From contig CAZSWS010000028.1 of NCBI GenBank assembly GCA_964610765.1, positions 1 through 31,528 of the forward strand: DNA of 31,528 nt, read 5' to 3'. Below, piece by piece: positions 1 through 8,038 of the stretch; within the stretch, counting starts at the first letter, position 1; every line of letters starts with the position of its first letter. The DNA comes from CAZSWS01 sp964610765. Lineage in GTDB: Bacteria > Bacteroidota > Bacteroidia > Bacteroidales > Tannerellaceae. Both the position numbers and the translations under genes were made by a program. Under the pieces are notes generated by a model that worked only from the letters and a program-made list of their open reading frames with translations, was not told where the DNA came from and ran no database searches.

Positions 1-133
1 CTCCGTAACGATTATCCACAAATCCGGTTCCGCCCTCTTCAGCTACCGCATTCACTACACGGAAGCCTACATTATGACGGGTTCCTAAATATTCAGCCCC
101 TATATTTCCTAATCCTACAATTAGATATTTCAT
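1..133 (-). CDS. pth: Peptidyl-tRNA hydrolase, N-terminal part (runs off the window)
   Basis: The reverse strand from the ATG at 133 reads about 44 residues beginning MKYLIVGLGNIGAEYLGTRH and continuing NVGFRVVNAV. This carries the Pth signature GLGNxGxxYxxTRHNxGF, including the conserved Asn of GLGN and the catalytic His of TRHN. The enzyme cleaves the ester bond of peptidyl-tRNAs released early from ribosomes, recycling tRNA in the cytoplasm. It lies directly downstream of rplY on the same strand, a pairing common in bacteria. A terminator-like hairpin sits in the 98-nt gap, so read-through or a separate promoter would be needed for expression. Only the first quarter of the gene is present, so integrity cannot be judged. 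Confidence 0.93.
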   Translation of the reverse strand, partial: MKYLIVGLGNIGAEYLGTRHNVGFRVVNAVAEEGGTGFVDNRYG

Positions 134-166
134 ACAATCATTATTTGCAACATCCTACAAAAGTAG

Positions 167-207
167 AAAAAATCGGGGGAGAATAATCATTCAGACTATC
201 CTCCCCC
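167..207 (-). terminator. Rho-independent terminator or attenuator between rplY and pth
   Basis: Read on the minus strand, bases 207-194 pair with 188-175. The 14-bp stem opens with GGGGGAG/CTCCCCC and contains two G-U wobbles. The loop is 5 nt and a T-tract (172-167) follows 2 nt after the stem. The gap contains no other gene. It lies after the rplY stop and before the pth start, so it may reduce rather than abolish pth transcription. Confidence 0.75.
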
Positions 208-231
208 AACTTTATAGGATGTTTTTGATAC

Positions 232-933
232 TTATTCTTCAGCAGCAGCTTCTTCGCCTTCAGTAGCAGCCTCTTCAGCTTCTCCTTCAGGTAGGTCGCC
301 GGCAGCACCGCGAGCAGCACGTGTCAACTTAACGGTACAAACAACTGCATTCTTAGCATCCATCAATTCTAGTCCTTCAAAATGAAGACTACCTACTTGG
401 ATACTCTTACCAAGCTCCAGATGATCAATGTTTATAAGCAAGTTTTCAGGAATTACATTATGTAATGCTTTCACATACAACTTCCTCTTTTCAAGATGTA
501 ATTTACCACCCGCTTTCACACCTTCTGCATAACCTTCAAGTTTAACAGGAATTTGTACAACCACAGGTTTGTCATCAAATACTTCCAAGAAGTCCATGTG
601 AAGAATTTGGTCAGTTACCGGATGGAATTGTATTTCTTTTACAATAGCTTTCGCTTTTCTTGCTCCTTCAATATTCAATTCTACTAAAAACACTTCCGGT
701 GTATAGATTAGTTTACGCACATTATCAAATGTTACAAAAAAATCAGTCACCACAAGTACTTTATCATACGGAAGTTTTACCAGTTTTTCTCCTGCTTTTA
801 GTTTACCATCAAATGAGCTTAATGGCTCACTTCCATACAAAACAGCAGGTATTAAACCTTCTCTACGTGCATTCTTTGCACTTTTTTTACCTAAGTCCTC
901 ACGAGGAGCACCTTTTAATTCAAATGTTTTCAT
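232..933 (-). CDS. rplY: 50S ribosomal protein L25/general stress protein Ctc
   Basis: A 233-residue protein beginning MKTFELKGAPREDLGKKSAK with the L25 hallmark RREGLIPAVLYG. L25 binds 5S rRNA in the large subunit. The length and the second beta-rich half (about residues 95-190, including FHPVTDQILHMDF) fit the two-domain TL5/Ctc form rather than short E. coli L25. The C-terminus is a low-complexity tail rich in Ala and Glu. I chose the ATG at 933. The reading frame can be extended to a TTG at 960, but nine extra residues ahead of the conserved start are unlikely. A near-consensus promoter lies about 80 nt upstream and a terminator follows the stop. The neighbour pth supports the call. Confidence 0.95.
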   Translation of the reverse strand: MKTFELKGAPREDLGKKSAKNARREGLIPAVLYGSEPLSSFDGKLKAGEKLVKLPYDKVLVVTDFFVTFDNVRKLIYTPEVFLVELNIEGARKAKAIVKEIQFHPVTDQILHMDFLEVFDDKPVVVQIPVKLEGYAEGVKAGGKLHLEKRKLYVKALHNVIPENLLINIDHLELGKSIQVGSLHFEGLELMDAKNAVVCTVKLTRAARGAAGDLPEGEAEEAATEGEEAAAEE

Positions 934-1015
934 CTGTAATTTTTTAATTGTGTTACTCAAAATTAGTTGCTTCCTAATTTCCCATCACACGATGCTTGGA
1001 TTTAAAAAAGCGGTG

Positions 1016-1045
1016 CAAAGTTACGATTTAAATTCATACACACAA
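1016..1045 (-). promoter_or_regulatory. Bacteroides-type promoter for rplY
   Basis: On the minus strand, TAACTTTG (1023-1016) is a perfect match to the -7 consensus TAnnTTTG. A TTG at 1045-1043 stands 19 nt upstream, where the -33 element is expected. The predicted transcript starts near 1009, giving a 5' leader of roughly 75 nt before the ATG at 933. This is the best promoter match in the window. Confidence 0.8.
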
Positions 1046-1195
1046 TGAATTACAAGAAAATAAAAGCATTATAACTGCTCAAACACAAAGCAAAAAAACA
1101 ATGCTCGGCAATCAATTAACCAAAGTAAGAAAAGAGTATGATGTACAAGAACATTTATATCCTATGTTTTAATCGACAGCCTATAGAGAACTAAT

Positions 1196-1290
1196 CTTTC
1201 AACCTAGGTTAAAAGCTCTTTTGACGAACGTTGAAAGCTCTTTCAACGAGTGTTAGAAGCTCTTTCAACACGGGTTAAAAGATGAGTTGA
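1196..1290. repeat. Tandem array of 22-nt palindromic units
   Basis: Cores start at 1208, 1230, 1252 and 1274, exactly 22 nt apart, with a half unit (CTTTCAAC) at 1196-1203. The best core, 1230-1247, is GTTGAAAGCTCTTTCAAC, a hairpin with 8-bp arms. The copy at 1208 has one wobble, the one at 1252 has two mismatches, and the last is degenerate. There is no variable spacer, so it is not a CRISPR array. It lies in the 596-nt gap between the divergent rplY and beta-helix genes, apart from either promoter. I see no gene in the rest of 961-1556. It could be an intergenic mobile palindrome, a multi-site operator or a transcript-stabilising element; the sequence does not decide. Confidence 0.8.
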
Positions 1291-1518
1291 GCAGGATGAA
1301 TACATTAAAAGCATCTATAGAATGGGCTAAACCTCCCTAGAGAGGTCCTTTCTCAGGTACTAACAACTTGTTTTTATGCAGATAAAACCTTTCCAGCTTG
1401 TCACTCACTACTTAGGCAAACGATTTTAGTTGACGTTTACTGTACATAACGACTGAATGGGTTTACAGAAAATGGTTTAACAAGTAATTTCCAAACCCAC
1501 ACAACCAATTAGTTTCGT

Positions 1519-1526
1519 TATATTTG
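1519..1526 (+). promoter_or_regulatory. -7 element upstream of the beta-helix lipoprotein gene
   Basis: TATATTTG matches TAnnTTTG perfectly and lies 30 nt before the ATG at 1557. No convincing TTG is seen 19-21 nt upstream, so the call rests on one box. Confidence 0.45.
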
Positions 1527-1556
1527 TCAGCGACTTAAACTAAAAAACCTCAACCA

Positions 1557-3032
1557 ATGAAAAAACTATTTGCCTTGGCTTTTACCTTTATGATATATTC
1601 CTGTAGCTTATCATCAAGCACCTACTATATGGATAGTCAGTCCGGCGATGATACCCATACCGGCAACTCACCTAAACAGGCATGGAAAACGTTGAAGAGA
1701 TTAAACCAAGAAACATTTAAGCCCGGCACTAAAATATTATTTAAAGCGGGAACAAGCTATGATGGACAATTTGAGCCCAAAGGAAGTGGAAGCGAAAAAG
1801 CGCCTATTATAGTTGATCAATATGGGGAAGGTGAAAAACCGGCTTTGCATGGTCATGGAGAGAAACAACACACGGTCTTATTAGAAGGAATAGAGTATTG
1901 GGAGGTAAACAACCTGGAAATCACGAATAAAGGAGACACACTCGACCCCGGAAGAAATGGTCTCATCGTCTATGCATGGGATATGGGCGATGTGAACCAT
2001 ATCTACCTGAAAAACCTCACCATCCACGATGTGAATGGAAGTTGCATCAAAAACGAAGGAGCAGGAAGCGGCATTTTCTGGGTGAATGGCAGCGACATCA
2101 CCCCTACTCGCTTTGTGGACCTTCGGATAGAAGATTGTCATATTTATCGCTGTCAACGTAATGGGATTACTTGCCAGGCTAACTTCATGCGTGATGTATG
2201 GTTTCCTAGTCTCGATGTCGTAATCAGAGGCAATCTGATTGAAGAAGTCCCCGGCGATGCAATTGTTCCTATTGGATGCGATGGGGCATTAATAGAGTAT
2301 AATACCGTAAGAAACAGTCCGGACTTGCTACGTATAGAAGATGCTGCGGCGGGCATTTGGCCATGGAGTTGCGATAACACAGTGATTCAGTATAATGAAG
2401 TAAGCGGGCAACATGCCAAGTGGGACGGGCAAGCATTTGATTCGGATTATAATTGCCGAAACACAGTCATTCAATATAATTTCAGCCACGACAACATGGG
2501 CGGATTTGTGATGGTCTGCAACGAAGGGAACACACTGGGCGAACCTTATAATATAGGTACAGAAAATACCATCATCCGACATAATATCAGCATAAACGAC
2601 GGCATCCGTCCCTATCAAACACGACCGGGATGGTTTGCTCCGAGTATTCATATTTCCGGTCCGGCAAAGAACACGACTATTGAAGGAAATATTTTGGTTG
2701 TGCTCAAAAAAGCAACTAATGAGATGGATCGCTCAATAGTAACGATGGATAACTGGGGCGGTCCGTGGCCTGAAAATACACAATTCATAAACAATGTCTT
2801 TTATGTCTTGAATGATTCACTTCCCTACAGATTTTCCACGGGTCAGAGTATTCAAACCACATTTAAAGAAAATGCTTTCTACGGGAACTTTACGGGAACT
2901 CCTTATGACACAAATCCGGTCAAAATTAATAAAGACTTTATCGACAACTTCCCATTTCCGGTGGACTATCCGGCTCATTTAAAAGCACGAGTTATAGAAA
3001 AACTACAATCGACAAGCAGCTTAAGCAACTAA
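1557..3032 (+). CDS. Right-handed parallel beta-helix lipoprotein (polysaccharide lyase/hydrolase-like)
   Basis: A 491-residue protein with a lipoprotein signal peptide; the lipobox ends at Cys16 (MIYSC). The start of the mature part, YYMDSQSGDDTHTGNSPKQAWKTL, opens many Bacteroidota pectate-lyase-like proteins. From about residue 95 to 430 there are repeated strand-turn units rich in N and I/V, such as GLIVYAW, NGITCQANF, VVIRGNLIEEVPGDAIV, NTVIQYNEVSG and TIEGNILVV, as expected of PbH1 coils. Such proteins bind or cleave acidic polysaccharides at the cell envelope. I cannot place it in a lyase or hydrolase family or identify catalytic residues. It stands alone, divergent from rplY and 170 nt ahead of an MFS gene. 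A weak hairpin (3042-3070) without a T-tract follows the stop. Confidence 0.8.
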   Translation: MKKLFALAFTFMIYSCSLSSSTYYMDSQSGDDTHTGNSPKQAWKTLKRLNQETFKPGTKILFKAGTSYDGQFEPKGSGSEKAPIIVDQYGEGEKPALHGHGEKQHTVLLEGIEYWEVNNLEITNKGDTLDPGRNGLIVYAWDMGDVNHIYLKNLTIHDVNGSCIKNEGAGSGIFWVNGSDITPTRFVDLRIEDCHIYRCQRNGITCQANFMRDVWFPSLDVVIRGNLIEEVPGDAIVPIGCDGALIEYNTVRNSPDLLRIEDAAAGIWPWSCDNTVIQYNEVSGQHAKWDGQAFDSDYNCRNTVIQYNFSHDNMGGFVMVCNEGNTLGEPYNIGTENTIIRHNISINDGIRPYQTRPGWFAPSIHISGPAKNTTIEGNILVVLKKATNEMDRSIVTMDNWGGPWPENTQFINNVFYVLNDSLPYRFSTGQSIQTTFKENAFYGNFTGTPYDTNPVKINKDFIDNFPFPVDYPAHLKARVIEKLQSTSSLSN

Positions 3033-3202
3033 AAACAAGCACTTTCTATATAAAAATAGCAAATAGAAAGAATAAATACCTCAGCAACTTGTTCATTTTT
3101 ATTATCTTCGCAACCGACAAAAAGAAAAACACGGTATGGAGAAGTTTTTTGACTACTCCATATATTCAAAACCAATTCGCATAGAATAAAAACAAAAAAA
3201 CA

Positions 3203-4567
3203 ATGAAAAATTTCTCTAAAGCCTTTTGGGTTGCCAACTCAGTCGAATTATTAGAACGATTAGCTTATTACGCTGTATTTATAGTTATCACCTTGTATCT
3301 CTCTAATGTATGGGGCTTTACAGATATTCAAGCCGGGGTAATTTCCGGTGTATTCTCTGCTTCTCTCTACTTGCTCCCAACCTTCGTGGGTGCTTATGCC
3401 GATAAAATTGGTTTCCGAACATCCATTATTTTAGCATTCTCACTACTGACTGCCGGATATTTCGGGTTGGGACTACTCCCCACACTATTGGAAAGCGCCG
3501 GACTTGTTTCGTACAGCATGACAACCACATTCAGCGGACTGGACACAAGCCCTTTGCAATGGTCTATCGTTCCGGTTATGGTACTGATTGTCATTGGTGG
3601 AGCATTCATTAAAGCAGTTATATCAGGAACCGTTGCTCGCGAAACAACGACTGAAAACCGTGCTCGCGGATATGCCGTATTTTATATGATGGTTAATATC
3701 GGAGCCTTTACCGGTAAAACGGTGGTTGATCCATTAAGAAAGAGCTTAGGAGACCAAGGACTGGTTTACCTGAACTTCTTCGCAGCTTCCATGACGCTAC
3801 TAGCTCTTATTGCGGTCTTTTTCTTATATAAATCCAGCCAAACAGAAGGTCAAGGCAAATCATTGAAGGAATTATGGAAAGGGCTGTTGCGTGTATGCAG
3901 TAATTTCCGTTTAATCACACTGACTATCATTATTAGTGGATTCTGGATGATACAAAGCCAGATGTATGCCACCATGCCTAAATATGTCATCCGTTTGATT
4001 GGAGAAAGTGCTTCTCCGGGATGGTATGCCAATGTGAATCCGTTGATTGTTTTCATTTCGGTCAACTTTATTACCTCATTGATGAAGAAACGCAATGCGC
4101 TGACTTCTATGACTATTGGTATGCTAATCATCCCTATGTCTGCCTTAGTCATGTCGCTTGGCAATCAGGTTGATGCTTCCACCATCTTAGGAATGCACCC
4201 GGTGGCCTTTATGATGATCATTGGAATTGCGATGCAAGCTTTAGCCGAATGCTTTATATCTCCTCGTTTCTTAGAATATTTTTCGCTTCAAGCGCCGAAA
4301 GGAGAAGAGGGTTTATATCTTGGATTCAGCCACCTGCATTCCTTCTTCTCATACTTGTTCGCGTTCGGATTATCCGGTTTTTTACTGGATAAATATTGTC
4401 CGGATCCTCGCTTGTTTGATTCAGCCGAAGCCTATGCAGCAGCTACCGTAAATGCCCATTATATCTGGTATGTATTTGTAGGTATCGGTATGATTTCAGC
4501 CGTAGCTTTACTTATTTACGGGAAAATCACACGTGATATTGACAAGAAGAAAGCTTTAGAAGAGTAA
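3203..4567 (+). CDS. MFS transporter, proton-dependent oligopeptide (POT/PTR2)-like
   Basis: A 454-residue polytopic membrane protein with about 12-14 hydrophobic segments. The first helix carries E15xxE18R19xxY22Y23, which matches the POT family signature ExxERFxYYG used in proton coupling. A loop-2 motif (GAYADKIGFR, about residues 63-72) follows, and MVNIGAFTGKTV near residue 163 resembles the POT NIG motif. POT carriers import di- and tripeptides with protons across the inner membrane. The match is partial (L for F in the signature), so another MFS subfamily is possible. A -7-like box TATCTTCG (3103-3110, one mismatch) precedes it. It converges on the hut operon and shares its terminator. 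A role in feeding peptide-derived amino acids to nearby catabolic genes is an inference. Confidence 0.8.
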   Translation: MKNFSKAFWVANSVELLERLAYYAVFIVITLYLSNVWGFTDIQAGVISGVFSASLYLLPTFVGAYADKIGFRTSIILAFSLLTAGYFGLGLLPTLLESAGLVSYSMTTTFSGLDTSPLQWSIVPVMVLIVIGGAFIKAVISGTVARETTTENRARGYAVFYMMVNIGAFTGKTVVDPLRKSLGDQGLVYLNFFAASMTLLALIAVFFLYKSSQTEGQGKSLKELWKGLLRVCSNFRLITLTIIISGFWMIQSQMYATMPKYVIRLIGESASPGWYANVNPLIVFISVNFITSLMKKRNALTSMTIGMLIIPMSALVMSLGNQVDASTILGMHPVAFMMIIGIAMQALAECFISPRFLEYFSLQAPKGEEGLYLGFSHLHSFFSYLFAFGLSGFLLDKYCPDPRLFDSAEAYAAATVNAHYIWYVFVGIGMISAVALLIYGKITRDIDKKKALEE

Positions 4568-4574
4568 AAGGTTA

Positions 4575-4630
4575 TATATAAAGAGTGAGGCTGCTTGTTT
4601 CGTCAAACAAGCAGCCTCACTCTTTATATA
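4575..4630. terminator. Bidirectional terminator between the POT-like gene and hutH
   Basis: Bases 4575-4600 pair perfectly with 4605-4630 (26 bp) around the loop cgtc. The inner stem is GC-rich and the outer stem is A/T-rich (TATATAAAG), so each strand has a GC-rich hairpin followed by a partly T-containing tract. It lies between two convergent genes only 78 nt apart, so it can stop transcription from both. Confidence 0.9.
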
Positions 4631-4645
4631 ATATGTCTTGACAAA

Positions 4646-6151
4646 TCAATCCATAAAGTCCAAATTGATTCTATTCAAAAACGCTACCGTTTTGTGTATT
4701 TCCTTATACATGACAATATCGTCTTCAACAAACGCCACTTCCTTTCGGTAATCTTTCAAGAAAGTCTCTAACCGAGGCGAAGTCTTCAGTGGACGGCGAA
4801 ATTCTATTCCCTGCGCTGCATTCATCAATTCAATAGATAAGATATGGTCTAAGTTGTCCATGATTTTAAATAGCTTAATCACTGCGTTAGCTCCCATACT
4901 CACATGGTCTTCTTGCCCATTGGAGGAAACGATTGAATCGCTGGAAGCAGCATAGCAGTACATCTTATTTTGACTAACCATTGAGGCAGACGCATACTGA
5001 GGTATCATAAAACCGGAGTTAACACCGGGATTTGCCACCAGAAACTCAGGCAAATTACGAAGTCCCATAATCAACTGAGCCACCCGACGTTCTGAGATAT
5101 TGCCTAGTTCTGCTAAGGCTATCGCCATAAAGTCGTAAGCAATCGCTAAAGGTTGTCCGTGGAAGTTTCCTCCGGAGATAATCCGGTCTTCATCCGGGAA
5201 TATGGTTGGATTGTCTGTAACTGAATTTATCTCTGTCAGTAAAACAGACTTCACATAGTTGATAGCATCTTTCGTAGCCCCATGAACCTGAGGGATGCAA
5301 CGAAAAGAATACGGGTCTTGCACATGCTTCTTCTTCTGAGAGACAATCTCACTATCTTCTAATAATGTACGAATATTAGCCGCTGTTTCTATTTGTCCGT
5401 TATGTGGGCGTAATTGCTGAATATTATCCATAAAAGGATCTAAGCGTCCATCAAATGCCTCTAACGAAAGAGCAGCTATTAAATCTGCTTTTTTCATCAG
5501 GCGAGAAGCTTTCATTAATGCAAAAACACCATTTGCACTCATAAACTGCGTACCGTTCAACAGCGCCAACCCTTCTTTACTCATCAAGCGAATAGGCTCC
5601 CATCCAAACTCATCTAAAACACTGATTGCTTCACGTTTCCGTCCCTGATAATGCACATCACCCACACCAATCAACGGTAAAAATAAGTTAGCTAAAGGTG
5701 CTAAATCACCGGATGCCCCCAACGACCCCCTGTCATAAACAATTGGAATAATATCGTTATTAAAGAAGTCAATAATACGTTCCACGATTACCACTTGCAC
5801 CCCACTATAGCCCAATGACAAAGCATGGGCTTTCAAGAGCAACATCAGTTTCACTACAACCGGTGAAATTTCTTGTCCCACACTACAAGCATGAGATTTC
5901 AACAGGTTTTCTTGCAGTTTTACTAATTCTTCCGGTGATATACTTGTGTTACACAACGAGCCAAACCCGGTCGTAATGCCATATATAGGTTCTGTCTCCG
6001 ACTGTATTTTCTTATCCAAATAGTCACGACACTTTTGGATACGCGACTTAGCTTCAGGGGCTAGCTCCAGTTTTAAATTACTGGTTATAATCTTCTCCAA
6101 CAGTTCGATTGTCAAATCGCCGGAGCCTACATAGTATACATTCTTCTTCAT
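4646..6151 (-). CDS. hutH: Histidine ammonia-lyase
   Basis: A 501-residue cytoplasmic enzyme that removes ammonia from L-histidine to give trans-urocanate, the first step of histidine breakdown. The tripeptide Ala146-Ser147-Gly148 in GSLGASGDLAPLANL forms the self-made MIO electrophile. Tyr57 in YGITTGFG aligns with the conserved active-site Tyr of the family. The segments VTDNPTIF and NGQEDHVSMG are further lyase-family hallmarks. Length is normal for bacterial HAL (about 500-510). It is the last gene of the hut operon and its ATG overlaps the fchA stop by 4 nt (ATGA), a sign of translational coupling. The shared terminator at 4575-4630 follows. The sequence looks intact. Confidence 0.97.
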   Translation of the reverse strand: MKKNVYYVGSGDLTIELLEKIITSNLKLELAPEAKSRIQKCRDYLDKKIQSETEPIYGITTGFGSLCNTSISPEELVKLQENLLKSHACSVGQEISPVVVKLMLLLKAHALSLGYSGVQVVIVERIIDFFNNDIIPIVYDRGSLGASGDLAPLANLFLPLIGVGDVHYQGRKREAISVLDEFGWEPIRLMSKEGLALLNGTQFMSANGVFALMKASRLMKKADLIAALSLEAFDGRLDPFMDNIQQLRPHNGQIETAANIRTLLEDSEIVSQKKKHVQDPYSFRCIPQVHGATKDAINYVKSVLLTEINSVTDNPTIFPDEDRIISGGNFHGQPLAIAYDFMAIALAELGNISERRVAQLIMGLRNLPEFLVANPGVNSGFMIPQYASASMVSQNKMYCYAASSDSIVSSNGQEDHVSMGANAVIKLFKIMDNLDHILSIELMNAAQGIEFRRPLKTSPRLETFLKDYRKEVAFVEDDIVMYKEIHKTVAFLNRINLDFMD

Positions 6152-6771
6152 AAAAGTCCTTTTACTTTTTCATATAAGTTCAACTCTTTTGCCATTGCTT
6201 CGCGTTCCATCTCTTCCACTTCCGCAGTCACTTGCTCTACATAAGCCGTATCTTTCAATGAAGAGAAGTTGATACGAACATTCAGCGACGCTCCTAAAAC
6301 TGCAGTACGAGCTGACATCATGGCTACACAGGCATCGGTAACCGCATTCTGATTACCTTCCAATGCAATCTGACTGATAGAGTCCATGATGCGAAGTACT
6401 TTACGAGCCACTTCTAACGGCACATCAATAGCAACACGAGTAGCCTTTTGAATAGCTTCACTGCGAGCAGCCTTCTCTTCGTCAGTTTCTTTAGGTAGTT
6501 TAAATGCGCTAAAGACCTGATTATATGCATCCGAATCAGCATCTACATCTGCTAAGAAATCAGGAATTGCTTTTTCCATCTCGGTAGCTAATCCCATCAT
6601 TAGCTCTTCTTTCTCAGCATATTTCTTGCGTCCTATCGTTAAGTTGGTTACCATTTTAGACAAAGAAGCAGCTAAAGCCGCATTCAAGGCAGAAACACTG
6701 CCTCCACCCGGAACCGGATCCGAGCCGGCCACTTTAGCTATAAACTCTTGTACTGTTAAATTTACTAACAT
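6148..6771 (-). CDS. fchA: Formimidoyltetrahydrofolate cyclodeaminase
   Basis: A 207-residue member of the cyclodeaminase/cyclohydrolase family. The N-terminus has the signature GSDPVPGGGSVSALNAALAA (residues 16-35), followed by the usual all-helical body. It converts 5-formimino-tetrahydrofolate to 5,10-methenyl-tetrahydrofolate and ammonia. In vertebrates this activity is fused to the formiminotransferase (FTCD); here it is a separate gene with hutI between the two halves. It overlaps hutH by 4 nt and starts 15 nt after hutI. Operon context makes the cyclodeaminase activity much more likely than methenyl-THF cyclohydrolase. Confidence 0.92.
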   Translation of the reverse strand: MLVNLTVQEFIAKVAGSDPVPGGGSVSALNAALAASLSKMVTNLTIGRKKYAEKEELMMGLATEMEKAIPDFLADVDADSDAYNQVFSAFKLPKETDEEKAARSEAIQKATRVAIDVPLEVARKVLRIMDSISQIALEGNQNAVTDACVAMMSARTAVLGASLNVRINFSSLKDTAYVEQVTAEVEEMEREAMAKELNLYEKVKGLL

Positions 6772-6786
6772 GCTATCTTTTATTTA

Positions 6787-8034
6787 TTATTTATACAAAA
6801 CACCCTTTTTAATCACTTTTTCTACCATATTCATTCCTACATGATAAGGCAAGAACTTATAAGAAGGAAACTCAAGAATAATTAAATCGCCTTGTTTTCC
6901 CACGTCTATACTCCCGATACGGTCAGCATGTCCTACGGCAGCAGCGGCGTTTATAGTCAATGCCGTTACCGCCTCTTCAGGAGATAATTCCATATATATA
7001 CAGGCCAAAGCAATCGTCAAGGGAATAGATGAAGTAAAACTACTCCCCGGATTTAAGTCGGTTGCTAAAGCAACAGCACAGTTGGCTTCAATCATGGCCC
7101 GCCCACGTGCAAAAGGTTCTTTGAGTGAAAAAGCAGTACAAGGCAGCAGCGTTGCTACCACATTTTGCTCAGCCATGGCTTGAATACCTTTATCTGAAGC
7201 TTGTAATAAATGGTCGGCTGACAAAGCTCCCATCTCTGCTGCAAGCTCTGCACCGCCAATACTCACAATCTCGTCTGCATGCAACTTCAGGTTAAAACCC
7301 AAGTTTCGTGCAGCTGTTAAATAACGCCTGGATTGCTCTATGGAAAAAACATTTTGCTCACAGAATATGTCACAACATTCTGCCAAGTTCTTCTCTTTCA
7401 CGATGGGCATTACTTCCTGAATCATAAAGTCTAAAAAGGCATCTTCTCTACCCTTGTATTCACGAGGCGTTGCATGAGCACCCATAAAAGTTGAGACTAA
7501 ATCGATAGGATGCCGCTCATTCAATAAACGCACGACCTCCAGTTGCTTCAACTCTGTTTCTTTATCCATCCCGTATCCACTTTTCGCTTCTACGGTGGTT
7601 ACGCCCATACCTAGCATTTTATCTAATCGGGCTTCGGCAGCTGAGATAAGTTCTTCTAACGTCGCACGTCGAGTTGCTTCCATCGTATTGTGAATCCCTC
7701 CTCCGCGCTCCATAATTGACATATAGGTATCACCACGCATACGCCAGGAAAACTCCTCTTCGCGATATCCTCCAAAAACGAGGTGTGTATGTGAGTCGAT
7801 AAATCCGGGAAGAACAGCCTTATTTGAAGCATCAATCAATTCATAATCTTCAGGATTCTCCACCGGAAGTTTTTCGGTCGTTGCACCAACATACGTGATG
7901 ACACCATCAGTTACCACCACCATTCCATCCTGAATGACACCCAGGTCAGACATTTCCGGACCTTTTTTTGCTTTAAACCCACTACACGTTACTAACTGGT
8001 TGGCGTGTTTTATAATTAAATTCCCTTTTTTCAT
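6787..8034 (-). CDS. hutI: Imidazolonepropionase
   Basis: A 415-residue amidohydrolase-superfamily enzyme that opens the ring of 4-imidazolone-5-propionate to N-formimino-L-glutamate, the third step of histidine breakdown. Metal-binding His82 and His84 lie in GFIDSHTHLVFGG. Further active-site segments are LKLHADEI (His252, Glu255), SADHL (His275) and ATDLNPGSS (Asp326). The motif EFSWRMRGDTYMSIMERGGG near residue 94-113 is typical of HutI substrate recognition. The gene begins 4 nt after the ftcD stop and 15 nt precede fchA, so it is clearly co-transcribed. Length is normal for the family. Confidence 0.97.
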   Translation of the reverse strand: MKKGNLIIKHANQLVTCSGFKAKKGPEMSDLGVIQDGMVVVTDGVITYVGATTEKLPVENPEDYELIDASNKAVLPGFIDSHTHLVFGGYREEEFSWRMRGDTYMSIMERGGGIHNTMEATRRATLEELISAAEARLDKMLGMGVTTVEAKSGYGMDKETELKQLEVVRLLNERHPIDLVSTFMGAHATPREYKGREDAFLDFMIQEVMPIVKEKNLAECCDIFCEQNVFSIEQSRRYLTAARNLGFNLKLHADEIVSIGGAELAAEMGALSADHLLQASDKGIQAMAEQNVVATLLPCTAFSLKEPFARGRAMIEANCAVALATDLNPGSSFTSSIPLTIALACIYMELSPEEAVTALTINAAAAVGHADRIGSIDVGKQGDLIILEFPSYKFLPYHVGMNMVEKVIKKGVLYK

Positions 8035-8038
8035 AGGT

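Noticed and set aside
934..960. Extended TTG start for rplY at 960
   Set aside because: It would add nine residues ahead of the conserved L25 N-terminus; the ATG at 933 fits the family and the promoter spacing.
1196..1290. CRISPR-like regular repeats
   Set aside because: The period is 22 nt with palindromic cores and no unique spacers; the whole unit repeats, and no cas genes are present.
3042..3070. Hairpin CTTTCTAT/ATAGAAAG after the beta-helix gene as a terminator
   Set aside because: The stem is 8 bp and AT-rich, the loop is long and no T-tract follows.
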